The position numbers and the translations under genes were made by a program. From positions 163,020-227,019 of the forward strand of contig JACRMB010000007.1 of the NCBI GenBank assembly GCA_016235065.1: a DNA stretch of 64,000 nucleotides. Reading direction: 5' to 3'. The notes below the pieces were generated by a model. It did not search any database. It was given only the letters and a program-made list of their open reading frames with translations, and was not told where the DNA came from. This document shows, in pieces, positions 26,999 through 35,203 of this stretch (positions are counted from its first letter, which is position 1; every line of letters begins with the position of its first letter). The stretch comes from Actinomycetota bacterium. Lineage in GTDB: Bacteria > Actinomycetota > Thermoleophilia > BMS3ABIN01.

Positions 26999-28540
26999 TT
27001 GAAAGTCAAACGCGCACTGATATCAGTTTCCAACAAGATCGGGCTGGACAAGTTCGCCCAGTCGCTGAGCGATCTGGGTGTGGAGATCATCTCCACCGGC
27101 GGCACCGCCAAATTCCTCAAGGACAAGGGCATCCCTGTGACCGGCATCAGCGACGTCACCGGTTTCCCGGAGATCCTGGACGGGCGGGTCAAGACGCTGC
27201 ATCCGAACATCCACGCCGGCCTGCTGGCGAACCGTGAGATCCATGAGCACATGCTGACGCTCAAGGAGCACAACATCAAGCCGATCGATATGGTCGTCGT
27301 CAGTCTCTATCCCTTCGAGGAAGTCTCCGGACGCCGCGGCGTCACCGAGGAAGAGGTCATCGAGAACATCGATATCGGCGGGCCGACGATGATCCGCGCC
27401 GCCTCGAAGAACTTCAAGAGCGTCGCCGTGGTCACCGACCCGCGGCGCTATAGCGGCATCATCGACGAGATGAAGGAGAACGATAACCAGATCAGCATCG
27501 AGACACTGCGCGATCTGGCGACCCAGGCCTTCCATACCACGGCCCATTACGATTTCGTCATCGCCAACTGGTTCAGTGAGGGCGTCTCGGACTTCCCGCC
27601 ATTCATGCTGCTCGACTACGAGAAGATCCAGGACCTCAAGTACGGCGAGAACCCGCACCAGCGCGCGGCCTACTACGCCGAGGTCAACGCCCGCCGGCAC
27701 CTGCTCAGCCGGGTCACCCAGCTGCACGGTATCGAGCTTGGCTTCAACAACCTGCTCGACCTCAACGCGGCCCGCGACCTCATGCGCGAGTTCACCCTGC
27801 CGACCGCGGTCATCGTCAAGCATAATAATCCCTGCGGAGTGGCGGTGGCCGAGGACATCGCCGCCGCCTATCGCAAGGCTCTGGCCGCCGACCCCATCAG
27901 CGCTTTCGGCTCGGTCGTTGCCCTGAACCGTATCGTCGACGAGGAGCTGGCCGAGACGCTGGCCAAGAAGTTCATCGAGGTGCTCATCGCCCCTGGTTTC
28001 GTGTCCGAAGCGGTGGAGATCCTGACCAAGAAGGAAAGGATCAGGCTCCTGGTAAACGAGGAGCGCCGCAAGGCAGGCACCGGCGAGCCGGCCTACCGCC
28101 AGGTCATGGGCGGCCTGCTGGTGCAGGACAAGGATTCCGGCATCGACGAGCGCGACGGCATGGAGGTCGTCACCAAACGGCATCCCACCGAGAAGGAATG
28201 GGGCGACGCCATGTTCGCCTGGAGGGTTGCCAAGCACGTGCGCTCCAACGCGATCGTCCTGGCCAACAACCTTGCCACCCTCGGCATCGGCGCCGGCCAG
28301 ATGAGCCGCGTCGATTCCATGAACATCGCCCTGGACAAATCACTGGGTGAGCTGGAGGGAGCCGCGGTCGGTTCCGACGCATTCTTCCCCTTCACCGACG
28401 CCCTGGACCTCGCCATCCCCAAGGGGATAAGTGTGGTCATCCAGCCCGGAGGCTCCAACCGGGACGAAGAGGTCATCAAGCTCTGCGACGAGAACGACCT
28501 GGCGATGATCTTCACGAATAACCGGCACTTCCTGCACTAA
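26999..28540 (+). CDS. purH: Bifunctional AICAR formyltransferase / IMP cyclohydrolase
   Basis: A 513-residue enzyme for the last two steps to IMP. The N-terminal cyclohydrolase domain begins KRALISVSNKIGL and contains STGGTAKFL. The C-terminal transformylase has KYGENPHQ, KHNNPCGVAVA and the end FTNNRHFLH. The start is TTG 26999 with GGGGAGGAAG upstream. It ends the purine run; an inverted copy of the intergenic repeat follows. Confidence 0.97.
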   Translation: MKVKRALISVSNKIGLDKFAQSLSDLGVEIISTGGTAKFLKDKGIPVTGISDVTGFPEILDGRVKTLHPNIHAGLLANREIHEHMLTLKEHNIKPIDMVVVSLYPFEEVSGRRGVTEEEVIENIDIGGPTMIRAASKNFKSVAVVTDPRRYSGIIDEMKENDNQISIETLRDLATQAFHTTAHYDFVIANWFSEGVSDFPPFMLLDYEKIQDLKYGENPHQRAAYYAEVNARRHLLSRVTQLHGIELGFNNLLDLNAARDLMREFTLPTAVIVKHNNPCGVAVAEDIAAAYRKALAADPISAFGSVVALNRIVDEELAETLAKKFIEVLIAPGFVSEAVEILTKKERIRLLVNEERRKAGTGEPAYRQVMGGLLVQDKDSGIDERDGMEVVTKRHPTEKEWGDAMFAWRVAKHVRSNAIVLANNLATLGIGAGQMSRVDSMNIALDKSLGELEGAAVGSDAFFPFTDALDLAIPKGISVVIQPGGSNRDEEVIKLCDENDLAMIFTNNRHFLH

Positions 28541-28580
28541 AGAGCGCCAGAAAAAAACCTGCGGGACACAGAACACCAGG

Positions 28581-28647
28581 GGGACACATTACTTAATTGG
28601 CAATTAAGTGGACACATAACTTATCTGGTAATTAAGTAATGTGTCCC
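28581..28647. repeat. AAGTAATGTGTCCC repeat, inverted copy downstream of purH
   Basis: An 18-base perfect inverted repeat: GGGACACATTACTTAATT at 28581-28598 and AATTAAGTAATGTGTCCC at 28630-28647. The centre holds two further partial units (AATTAAGTGGACACATAACTT). It is the only palindromic arrangement of the unit in the window. It sits between purH and a convergent lipoprotein gene, where it could also act as a transcript-end hairpin. Confidence 0.85.
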
Positions 28648-28669
28648 ACAGGTGTTTATCCGCAGGTGT

Positions 28670-29761
28670 TTATGCCTGTTCGCTACGGCTGCCGCCGAAG
28701 CCCATCCCGGGATCGCTCATCTCGTCGAAGAGGCCTTTCATCGAAGTGGTATCTTCGGGGGCGGTGATGTCCATCGCCTCTCCGTAACCTGACATCTTCA
28801 TGGTCATCGAGATATTCATGATCACGCCTTTCAGGCCTTCAGGATTATCTTCTTCATCAAGGATCCTGCCGATCTCGTAGAAATCGAACTCCATGTCAAA
28901 GCGCTGCTGGCGCAGGTTGTTATCCTCGTCTATCCAGAAATCGAACTTCGCGGTCTCAGAAATCGATTCGATCAGGGCCTTATAGTCTTCTTCGTGGCCA
29001 TCTTCGTAGGCATCGTCCCGGGTGCTCTGCGCAAGGTCACCGAAGCCGCACTCGTCCTGGGCTGCCGTATTCTCGTCCTGCTGGCGCAGGATCGCTTCAG
29101 GGTCGATGGACGCTCTCAGATGGCGGGTCTTAACACCGTCTATCTCTTCTTCATCAAGCTCCTGGATGTCTGTGAGTCCTCCCTCGGCGTCCCAGGTGCT
29201 CTGATTCTCAAGGGAGGCTGCGACCAGGCAGTTAAGGTCGACCTTGCTGAAGTCGGCGCCATCTGAAGCCGGCAGGTCGCTGAGTTTGAAATCGAACCAG
29301 GCGCCGCCCATATGCAGATAGATGGTATCCTTGATCGCCAGCACTTCCATACCTGACAGCATCTGGCTGTACATGCCCGCCGCCATGATCGCGCCCATGT
29401 CAGATTCGCCGCTGGCCTCGCCCGCTCTCCGGATCATGTCGGTGAGGCCGTCGACGCTCAGGTCGTAGACTCTTGCCTTGATCGAGTCCCTGTCGCTGGC
29501 GTCAAAATCCATCTGGCCGCCGAAACCCAGCTTCATGGGAAGCAAAGCGTCGAAATCGGGATCGAAGCTGCTGGCGTCGCCGCTGACCTCAATGGTGGCG
29601 TCGATCCGGGTGCGATAGGAATCTTCCGCCATGTATTTTTGGCCGGTCTCGGCGAGCAGGTCTTCGGCGCTGGCTTTTTCCTGTCCGCAGCCCGAGATCC
29701 AGAAACAGGCCGCCAGCAGCGCCGGCAGCAGTGCGCCTAATACGAACAGCGGTTTTCTCAT
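28670..29761 (-). CDS. Secreted lipoprotein, LppX/LprG-like
   Basis: A 363-residue lipoprotein. The signal sequence ends in a lipobox ISGC (Cys near residue 25). The mature part resembles LppX/LprAFG-type proteins with repeated beta strands: YRTRIDATIEVSG, MKLGFGGQMDF, an IYLHMGGAWFDF segment and KFDFWIDEDNNLRQQRFDM. Such proteins carry hydrophobic ligands in some actinobacteria, but no ligand can be named here. GGGAG lies 8 bases before the ATG at 29761. The gene is isolated, convergent with purH. Confidence 0.75.
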   Translation of the reverse strand: MRKPLFVLGALLPALLAACFWISGCGQEKASAEDLLAETGQKYMAEDSYRTRIDATIEVSGDASSFDPDFDALLPMKLGFGGQMDFDASDRDSIKARVYDLSVDGLTDMIRRAGEASGESDMGAIMAAGMYSQMLSGMEVLAIKDTIYLHMGGAWFDFKLSDLPASDGADFSKVDLNCLVAASLENQSTWDAEGGLTDIQELDEEEIDGVKTRHLRASIDPEAILRQQDENTAAQDECGFGDLAQSTRDDAYEDGHEEDYKALIESISETAKFDFWIDEDNNLRQQRFDMEFDFYEIGRILDEEDNPEGLKGVIMNISMTMKMSGYGEAMDITAPEDTTSMKGLFDEMSDPGMGFGGSRSEQA

Positions 29762-29889
29762 TTTGAGTTCTCCCGGTTCGAATCCAGCCGCGCAACCGGT
29801 CAGGTATGACCCAGGCGCAGCCTGTCAGGTCAACAATATCGGAGCAATCGTAATAATATATAGAGGGAAATTCCACTGCCGGATATGGT

Positions 29890-29919
29890 TTGCCCGACCG
29901 GGGCGGCTGCTGTTACACT
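29890..29919 (+). promoter_or_regulatory. Probable promoter for the tRNA-Lys/Glu cluster
   Basis: TTGCCC at 29890-29895 and TACACT at 29914-29919 are 18 bases apart, upstream of tRNA-Lys. A reasonable sigma-70-type match by eye only. Confidence 0.4.
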
Positions 29920-29974
29920 ATATTGTCCGCGAGGCAGCGGGTGATATCCGCAGCAGGTGATATCCGGTAATTGT

Positions 29975-30050
29975 GGGCCGTTAGCTCAGTTGGTAGAGCA
30001 CCGGACTTTTAATCCGGGTGTCGCTGGTTCGAGCCCAGCACGGCTCACCA
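29975..30050 (+). tRNA. tRNA-Lys (anticodon TTT)
   Basis: A 76-base cloverleaf. The acceptor strands GGGCCGT and ACGGCTC pair, the anticodon loop is CTTTTAA between CCGGA and TCCGG, the T-loop is TTCGAGC, and CCA is encoded. It is the first of three tRNAs within 390 bases. Confidence 0.97.
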
Positions 30051-30058
30051 TTTAATCT

Positions 30059-30134
30059 GCCCCCATCGTCTAGTGGCCTAGGACACCGCCCTTTCACGGC
30101 GGCGGCGGGGATTCGAATTCCCCTGGGGGTACCA
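30059..30134 (+). tRNA. tRNA-Glu (anticodon TTC)
   Basis: A 76-base cloverleaf. The acceptor strands GCCCCCA and TGGGGGT pair, the loop CTTTCAC carries TTC, the T-arm GGATTCGAATTCC is normal and CCA is encoded. It lies 8 bases after tRNA-Lys and is likely co-transcribed. Confidence 0.96.
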
Positions 30135-30287
30135 AAAATCCCGGTTCCATCACCCTTTCACGGAAAGCGATTGATCCGTAAGGTGGCTGGAATCAGTTTC
30201 ATATAGCGGCGCCAGTAGCATATAGAGGCGACTACAGAATAATAGTTGCCCCATCAGGTGTCGTGAAGTTGCACCCGCAGCGCAGTC

Positions 30288-30363
30288 GGGCGATTAGCTC
30301 AGTTGGGAGAGCACCTGCTTTACACGCAGGGGGTCGGCGGTTCAAGCCCGTCATCGCCCACCA
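30288..30363 (+). tRNA. tRNA-Val (anticodon TAC)
   Basis: A 76-base cloverleaf. The acceptor strands GGGCGAT and ATCGCCC pair, the anticodon loop TTTACAC lies between CCTGC and GCAGG, the T-loop is TTCAAGC, and CCA is encoded. Confidence 0.96.
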
Positions 30364-30486
30364 TTCTCGCTTTCGCCTGGACTGCCTTCCTTCCTTGTTC
30401 CACCCCGATATCCAGGCGGATCTTTCCGCTCAAGTAATCACTCACCCGATCCGATTGAGCCGGCACAAATACTTGAGGGGGCCGAC

Positions 30487-30669
30487 TTGACTGCCACAAA
30501 AGATCATCGAGCTAGTCTTTACGAAAAACCGGCACTGGCGATGTTGGGAAATCTCATGAACGTTACAGCCGAATGGCAATGCAGCTTTGCAGATGACCAT
30601 CACAGCCACCAGCACGGCCGCGGACACGGGAATGGTAACGGGAACGGCCATGGCAACGGCCATCATTGA
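30487..30669 (+). CDS. Orphan RiPP precursor-like peptide with lasso-type leader and His/Gly/Asn tail
   Basis: A 60-residue peptide from TTG 30487, with GAGGGG 6 bases upstream. Residues 12-27 fit the lasso-peptide leader consensus YxxPxLxxxGxxxxxT exactly (Y12, P15, L17, G21, T27). The remaining 33 residues would be the core region: EWQCSFADD followed by a tail of His, Gly and Asn (HHSHQHGRGHGNGNG...). If T27 is the penultimate leader residue, the core begins at E29 with Asp at positions 8 and 9, possible ring acceptors; a first-position Glu is atypical. No B1, B2 or C maturation gene is in the window. The gene lies between tRNA-Val and a GGDEF protein. The His-rich tail suggests metal binding, as inference. 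Confidence 0.6.
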   Translation: MTATKDHRASLYEKPALAMLGNLMNVTAEWQCSFADDHHSHQHGRGHGNGNGNGHGNGHH

Positions 30670-30832
30670 GGCCGCCCGATACGCCGCATCGCTAACACCG
30701 CGCGTTTTAGCTGCAAATTCGATTAAACAGCACCTTCCGGGTTAAGAATCTCATCCAAGCGGGGATGGTTTCAGGAAATACTTGCTAAGCCCGATTGAGG
30801 GGGCAGGCGAGTTTCACGGGTGGAGCAGACGC

Positions 30833-33712
30833 ATGATCGCTTTCTTTTCGACGCTGTCACTGCTGGCATCGCTGGTTTGTATCTTCATAGGCGGGTTGGT
30901 GCTGCTCAGGAATCCGCGGCAGCCCCTGAACCGGATCTTCTGCCTGCTCTGCCTGTCCATAGCTTATTGGGCATTCATCGAGTTCCAGATCCGCATCTCA
31001 AATGATTACCAGACGGCGGATACCCTGATAGCGATGCGGTTTATCTGGCCGTGGCCTTCGGTGTTTGCTCTTCACCTCGCCCTCGTACTGACAAATCAAA
31101 AAAAAATCCTCGATGCGAAGTTGATCTACTTCTTTGGATACGCTCCCGCTTTCCTGGAATCAACCTTATACTTAATCTTTCATGACATTCACTGGGAGCC
31201 AATAAAAGAATTCTGGGGCTGGACCTACCAGTATCCACATGTCTTGCTCGTCCAGGTGGAGATCCTTTACTCTGGCATGCTGGCGATCATCGCAGTATAT
31301 CTTTGCCTTAGATACGCCAGGCAGCTGACCGAGGGGATCAGAAAGAAGCAGGCTGAATATATAACAGTTGGCCTTGCCATTCCTACGGCCGCGGCATTCA
31401 TCACAGAGATACTGCTTCCTCAGGTTGGCATCAAGGTCCCGGAGATGACTACTATTGGTTTTGCCTTTGCCTGCGGTTTTATTGCCTATGCGATTATCAG
31501 GTACGAACTTTTCGTCCTGACCCCGACGGCTACGGCTGAAGAGATAGTCTCAACGATGCCCGGCGGCCTCTTCCTGGTGAACCCCGATGGGATTATTCAA
31601 TCTGTGAACAGGGCGGCGCTCGAGCTTGTTGGAAATCCAGAAAAAGAGCTGGTTGGCAAGCCGCTGGAAAAGATATTCGGCAGGGAATGGGTGGAGGAAC
31701 AGATCCAGACCGCTAATGGTGCCGGTCGGTCACTGACGGACCTCAGGGAGGTCGAGGGTAGCATTACTAACAGCACCGGTGATGCAAAAAGTATTTCGGC
31801 TGCGGTCACTGGCCTCAAAGATACCCGGGGCAGCTATGCCGGCACGATCATCGTCGCCCGGGATATCACCGAGCGAAAGCTTGCCGAGGAGGCGATCCGT
31901 GAAAGTGAACAGAAATTCCGTTCGGTGGCGCAGTCGGCCGCGGAAGCAATCGTCTGCACTGACAATGAAGGCATCATCACCTTCTGGAATAGTGGGGCTG
32001 AAAAAGTCCTGGGCTATCGCTCGCAGGAAGCCGTCGGCAGCCATTTCAGGATGATAGTCCCAGAGCGCCATGCTGTCGATTGCAAGAAGGGTTTCACGCG
32101 GGTCGCCTCCGGAGGTCAGCCGGCGATACTCGGGAAGACCGTAGAAGTGACGGCGAAAAGGAAGAACGGCGATGAGTTCCCCATTGAGCTTTCACTTTCA
32201 ACCTGGGAGACAGCGGAAGGCAAATACTTCACTGCTATCATCCACGACATCAGCGACCGCAAAAAAGCAGAAGCGGAGATCTACCAGAAAACGGCGCTGC
32301 TCGAAGCCCAGCTGAACAGCACGATCGACGGGATCCTGATCGTCGATGAGGACGGCAGGAAGATCATCCAGAACCGGCGCTGCCTGGAACTATGGAAGAT
32401 ACCGGAAGAGATCAGGATCAGCGAAGACTTCCAGAAACAGATCGACTATGTCATGGGAGCCGTTGTCGATCCTGAAAGATTCATCGAGCGGGTCGTCAGT
32501 CTGTATGACCGGCCGGATGAATGCAGCCGTGACGAGGTTGAATTCAGTGACGGCACCGTCCTTGACAGGTATTCTTCTCCGGTGGTCGGCAGCGACGGTA
32601 GACATTTCGGCCGCATCTGGATCTACCGCGACATCACCGTCCAGAAGCAGAACGAGGGCAGACTGCTGAGGCAGAGCGAAAAGCTCCTGGCCGGCAACCG
32701 GGACCTGCATGCGTTCAATGAGATCTCCTCGTTGATCAGTCGGGAGATCGATCTGGAACCCATGCTGCACAAGGTTCTGGCAAAGATCACCGAGCTGGAT
32801 GTTTTCAGTTTCGAGCGCAAAGGCGGGGTCTTCCTGGTCGATGACAGCCGCCTGGAGCTCGTCTCTTCCCTGGGGCATTCGGATGAATTCATGAAGCTGC
32901 ACGAGGACCTCAGAAAGGGACAATGCCTCTGCGGACGGGTCGCCGTCTCTGGAGAGGTGATCGTCTCGGATGATTGCGAGACAGACCACCGCCATGAGAT
33001 CAGGTATCCGGGAATGAAGCCTCACGGGCACGTGGTAGTTCCCCTGAAAGTCGCGGAGCAGACGGTCGGCGTTCTTTATTTGTATACGCCGGCAGAGGAA
33101 AAGATCGAGGAACGGCACGTAAAGCTGCTCGAATCGATCGGCAACCTGCTGGGGGTGGCGATCGCAAACGCAAGGCTGTTTGAGGAGACAAAGCGGCTTT
33201 CGCTACATGATCCGCTGACGGGGCTGGCCAATAGAAACCTGATGAACCTGGCGCTCACCAAAAGCTTCGCGATCGCCAGGCGGACTGGCCGGCCCATCTC
33301 GCTCATCATGCTGGACCTCGATCACTTCAAGGATTATAACGACTCATACGGGCACGCATCCGGAGACAGGCTGCTGCAGGACATCTCCCTGATGATGAGC
33401 AGCGAGATCAGGGAAGTGGATCTGGCGGCCCGTTACGGCGGCGAAGAGTTCCTGCTGATCCTGACCGACACTGCTCTGGATCAGGCAGTCGAAATAGCCG
33501 AGAGGATCAGGATATCGGTGGACACAAAAGGATTCTTCTCGGAACGGACCGAGAAGCCGACGCATATCACTATCAGCCTCGGAGTCGCGGCGTATGACGA
33601 GTCCATCAATAACCAGGAGATACTGGTGGCAAGGGCGGACACATCGCTGTATCGCGCCAAGGGGAATGGCAGGAACCGGGTGGAAGCCTGGCTGCAGAAT
33701 GTGCGGCAGTGA
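30833..33712 (+). CDS. Membrane sensor with PAS, GAF and GGDEF domains (diguanylate cyclase)
   Basis: About 959 residues. The N-terminal ~225 residues form a multi-helix membrane sensor of the 7TM histidine-kinase type. Three PAS domains follow (cores MPGGLFLVNPDG, AAEAIVCTDNEG and TIDGILIVDEDG), then a GAF domain containing QCLCGRV and a C-terminal GGDEF domain. The catalytic motif is GGEEF and REVD, five residues upstream, fits the RxxD inhibitory site, so product-inhibited c-di-GMP synthesis is likely. No EAL domain is present. ATG 30833 follows GGAG; an upstream TTG (30782) adds a non-hydrophobic leader and is less likely. Confidence 0.9.
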   Translation: MIAFFSTLSLLASLVCIFIGGLVLLRNPRQPLNRIFCLLCLSIAYWAFIEFQIRISNDYQTADTLIAMRFIWPWPSVFALHLALVLTNQKKILDAKLIYFFGYAPAFLESTLYLIFHDIHWEPIKEFWGWTYQYPHVLLVQVEILYSGMLAIIAVYLCLRYARQLTEGIRKKQAEYITVGLAIPTAAAFITEILLPQVGIKVPEMTTIGFAFACGFIAYAIIRYELFVLTPTATAEEIVSTMPGGLFLVNPDGIIQSVNRAALELVGNPEKELVGKPLEKIFGREWVEEQIQTANGAGRSLTDLREVEGSITNSTGDAKSISAAVTGLKDTRGSYAGTIIVARDITERKLAEEAIRESEQKFRSVAQSAAEAIVCTDNEGIITFWNSGAEKVLGYRSQEAVGSHFRMIVPERHAVDCKKGFTRVASGGQPAILGKTVEVTAKRKNGDEFPIELSLSTWETAEGKYFTAIIHDISDRKKAEAEIYQKTALLEAQLNSTIDGILIVDEDGRKIIQNRRCLELWKIPEEIRISEDFQKQIDYVMGAVVDPERFIERVVSLYDRPDECSRDEVEFSDGTVLDRYSSPVVGSDGRHFGRIWIYRDITVQKQNEGRLLRQSEKLLAGNRDLHAFNEISSLISREIDLEPMLHKVLAKITELDVFSFERKGGVFLVDDSRLELVSSLGHSDEFMKLHEDLRKGQCLCGRVAVSGEVIVSDDCETDHRHEIRYPGMKPHGHVVVPLKVAEQTVGVLYLYTPAEEKIEERHVKLLESIGNLLGVAIANARLFEETKRLSLHDPLTGLANRNLMNLALTKSFAIARRTGRPISLIMLDLDHFKDYNDSYGHASGDRLLQDISLMMSSEIREVDLAARYGGEEFLLILTDTALDQAVEIAERIRISVDTKGFFSERTEKPTHITISLGVAAYDESINNQEILVARADTSLYRAKGNGRNRVEAWLQNVRQ

Positions 33713-33785
33713 GGCTGCCGGGCAGGCGGTGCATCCTCGGGATCGGTAGCGCGAATCCCGCGATCAGGCTATTTTCCACCCCGGT

Positions 33786-33815
33786 TTGTCATAGACAGGC
33801 TTTCCCGCGTACAAT
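33786..33815 (+). promoter_or_regulatory. Strong sigma-70-type promoter for tRNA-Asp
   Basis: TTGTCA at 33786-33791 and TACAAT at 33810-33815 are separated by 18 bases, 13 bases upstream of the mature tRNA start. Both hexamers are close to consensus, giving the clearest promoter seen in the window. Confidence 0.65.
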
Positions 33816-33828
33816 ATACCCTTGGCGC

Positions 33829-33906
33829 GGGGGCGTAGCTCAGTCGGTTTAGAGCGCCGGCCTGTCACGCCGGAGGTCGCGGGTTCGAGTCCCGTCGCTC
33901 CCGCCA
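33829..33906 (+). tRNA. tRNA-Asp (anticodon GTC)
   Basis: A 78-base cloverleaf. The acceptor strands GGGGGCG and CGCTCCC pair with one G-U, the loop CTGTCAC lies between CCGGC and GCCGG, the T-loop is TTCGAGT, the discriminator is G, and CCA is encoded. Confidence 0.96.
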
Positions 33907-33920
33907 GTATTCTTATGAGG

Positions 33921-33949
33921 AAACCGCACCCGCGAGGGGCGGTTTTTTT
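33921..33949 (+). terminator. Intrinsic terminator after tRNA-Asp
   Basis: AAACCGC (33921-33927) pairs with GCGGTTT (33939-33945) around a small loop, and the T-run continues to 33949. It is placed 15 bases after the tRNA 3' end. Confidence 0.85.
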
Positions 33950-34087
33950 ACTTTCGCGTGATTGTTGACAGGCAATGATCCGAAGCGACGTCTATGCCAG
34001 ATCCGTGGTTTAGTGGAATGGCCGTTTGCCATCCCGGCTGAGAGGGTAGAAAAAATATTCAATCCAAACGACGGGGAGGAGCATGAC

Positions 34088-34297
34088 ATGGAAGTTCCCA
34101 ATACCCAGGAAAACATGCAGAAGTGCATCTGTGGCACCTGCCCAACCTATGTCGAAGGCGACAAGGGCTTCTTTTGCGCGACGGATAAGAGCGAGCAGGA
34201 GCTGGAGAAAAAGGGCTGTGAGTGCGGTAAATGCGCGCTCTGGCCGGAGTACGACCTGAGCGGCGGCTATTTCTGCACAGAGGGCAAATCTGAATGA
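34088..34297 (+). CDS. DUF2769 cysteine-rich protein
   Basis: A 69-residue protein with eight cysteines in two similar halves: CICGTCPTY..GDKGFFC and CECGKCALWPEYDLSGGYFC. The pattern matches the DUF2769 family of small, probably metal-binding proteins. ATG 34088 is preceded by GGGGAGGA. An upstream open frame from 33962 has no conserved features. The stop overlaps the ATG of the Rieske gene (ATGA), so the two are translationally coupled. The function is unknown; a redox or metal role is inferred from the cysteines and the partner gene. Confidence 0.75.
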   Translation: MEVPNTQENMQKCICGTCPTYVEGDKGFFCATDKSEQELEKKGCECGKCALWPEYDLSGGYFCTEGKSE

Positions 34298-34572
34298 AGG
34301 CCGGGGATGTTTCAGCCGGGCAGGGCGTGACCGGTGAGATCGACGGCAGGAAAGTCGCGGTCTTCAACTCCGGCGATGCACTGATCGTGCTTGAAAACAT
34401 CTGCACGCACATGGGTTGCCAGACGGACTGGGACGAGAACGACCAGGTCTGGGAATGTCCCTGCCATGGATCGCGCTACAGTAGCGATGGCTCTGTGGTG
34501 CGGGGACCGGCTATGGAGCCGCTGGAGCCGCTGCCGTTTCATCTGGCGGAGGATGAGATAGAGCTGGACTGA
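34294..34572 (+). CDS. Rieske [2Fe-2S] ferredoxin-type protein
   Basis: A 92-residue soluble Rieske protein. The two cluster motifs are CTHMGC and CPCHGSRY, with two Cys and two His ligands, followed by the GPAMEPLEPLPFHL tail typical of this fold. There is no membrane anchor or partner oxygenase nearby, so it is probably a free electron carrier. It overlaps the upstream DUF2769 gene by four bases. Confidence 0.92.
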   Translation: MKAGDVSAGQGVTGEIDGRKVAVFNSGDALIVLENICTHMGCQTDWDENDQVWECPCHGSRYSSDGSVVRGPAMEPLEPLPFHLAEDEIELD

Positions 34573-34648
34573 TCAGCCAGTGGCCAGCGGGAGTCCCGGC
34601 TGGCGGCCTGTCGAACAGTAGGGCCGGCGGCCCGCCGAACAGCCTGAC

Positions 34649-35098
34649 TCAGTCGCGCAGCGGGATGACCGTCACCGGCACTTTGGCGCCGTGGATCACA
34701 TTAACCGCCACATTGCCCAGTACAGCTGCGGCCAGGGCACGGCGCCCGTGGGAGCCGATGACGATGTGATCCGCCCCCTGGCTTTCCACCTGGGTGAGTA
34801 TCTCCTGCCACGGATGTCCCTCGACCACGCTGGTTTCCGCGGTGACTCCATCCGCCGCAGCCTTGTCCTTCAGTTTGGCCACCGCTTCTTCCCCGAACTT
34901 CTGACGCAGGTCGTCGATGGCGGTGACGTCGATAGGTGCGCCGCTCTCCACTTCATAGGCATATGCGGGCGGCACCTCATCGATAACGTTCAGGAACAGC
35001 AGGGAAGCCCCCGTGGCTTTCGCCAGGGCGATGGCGAAATCGGCGGCCCGCTCGGCGCGCTCCGATCCGTCTGTTGGCACCAGGATCTTCTTTATCAT
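34649..35098 (-). CDS. Universal stress protein UspA family
   Basis: A 149-residue single-domain USP beginning KKILVPTDGSERAERA. The nucleotide-binding loop reads GSHGRRALAAAVLGN and ends VTVI. It follows Gx2Gx9G, but the residue after the last Gly is Asn instead of the usual Ser or Thr, so ATP binding is likely but not certain. ATG 35098 has AGGAGG upstream. The gene is isolated on the minus strand, with no regulator seen. Confidence 0.9.
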   Translation of the reverse strand: MIKKILVPTDGSERAERAADFAIALAKATGASLLFLNVIDEVPPAYAYEVESGAPIDVTAIDDLRQKFGEEAVAKLKDKAAADGVTAETSVVEGHPWQEILTQVESQGADHIVIGSHGRRALAAAVLGNVAVNVIHGAKVPVTVIPLRD

Positions 35099-35203
35099 CG
35101 TTCCTCCTTGGGCTTTGAAATGGTCGCACGATCTTAAGTCGGCAATTCGCAAGACCCGCTCAGGGAATCATACCCCTTTGGCGCAGGATTATCGCTGCCC
35201 GGA

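Noticed and set aside
27023..28237. 404-codon open frame on the minus strand opposite purH
   Set aside because: It lies entirely antisense to purH, has no recognisable domain, and is rich in Asp/Val/His/Arg as expected from the antisense of a GC-rich gene.
29771..29790. tRNA-like GGTTCGAATCC string upstream of the lipoprotein
   Set aside because: The flanking bases do not form a T-stem and there is no acceptor or anticodon arm.
30442..30666. Minus-strand ORF opposite the lasso-leader peptide
   Set aside because: Val/Ala/Met repeats are the antisense of the His/Gly/Asn codons; the plus-strand ORF has the ribosome binding site and the leader motif.
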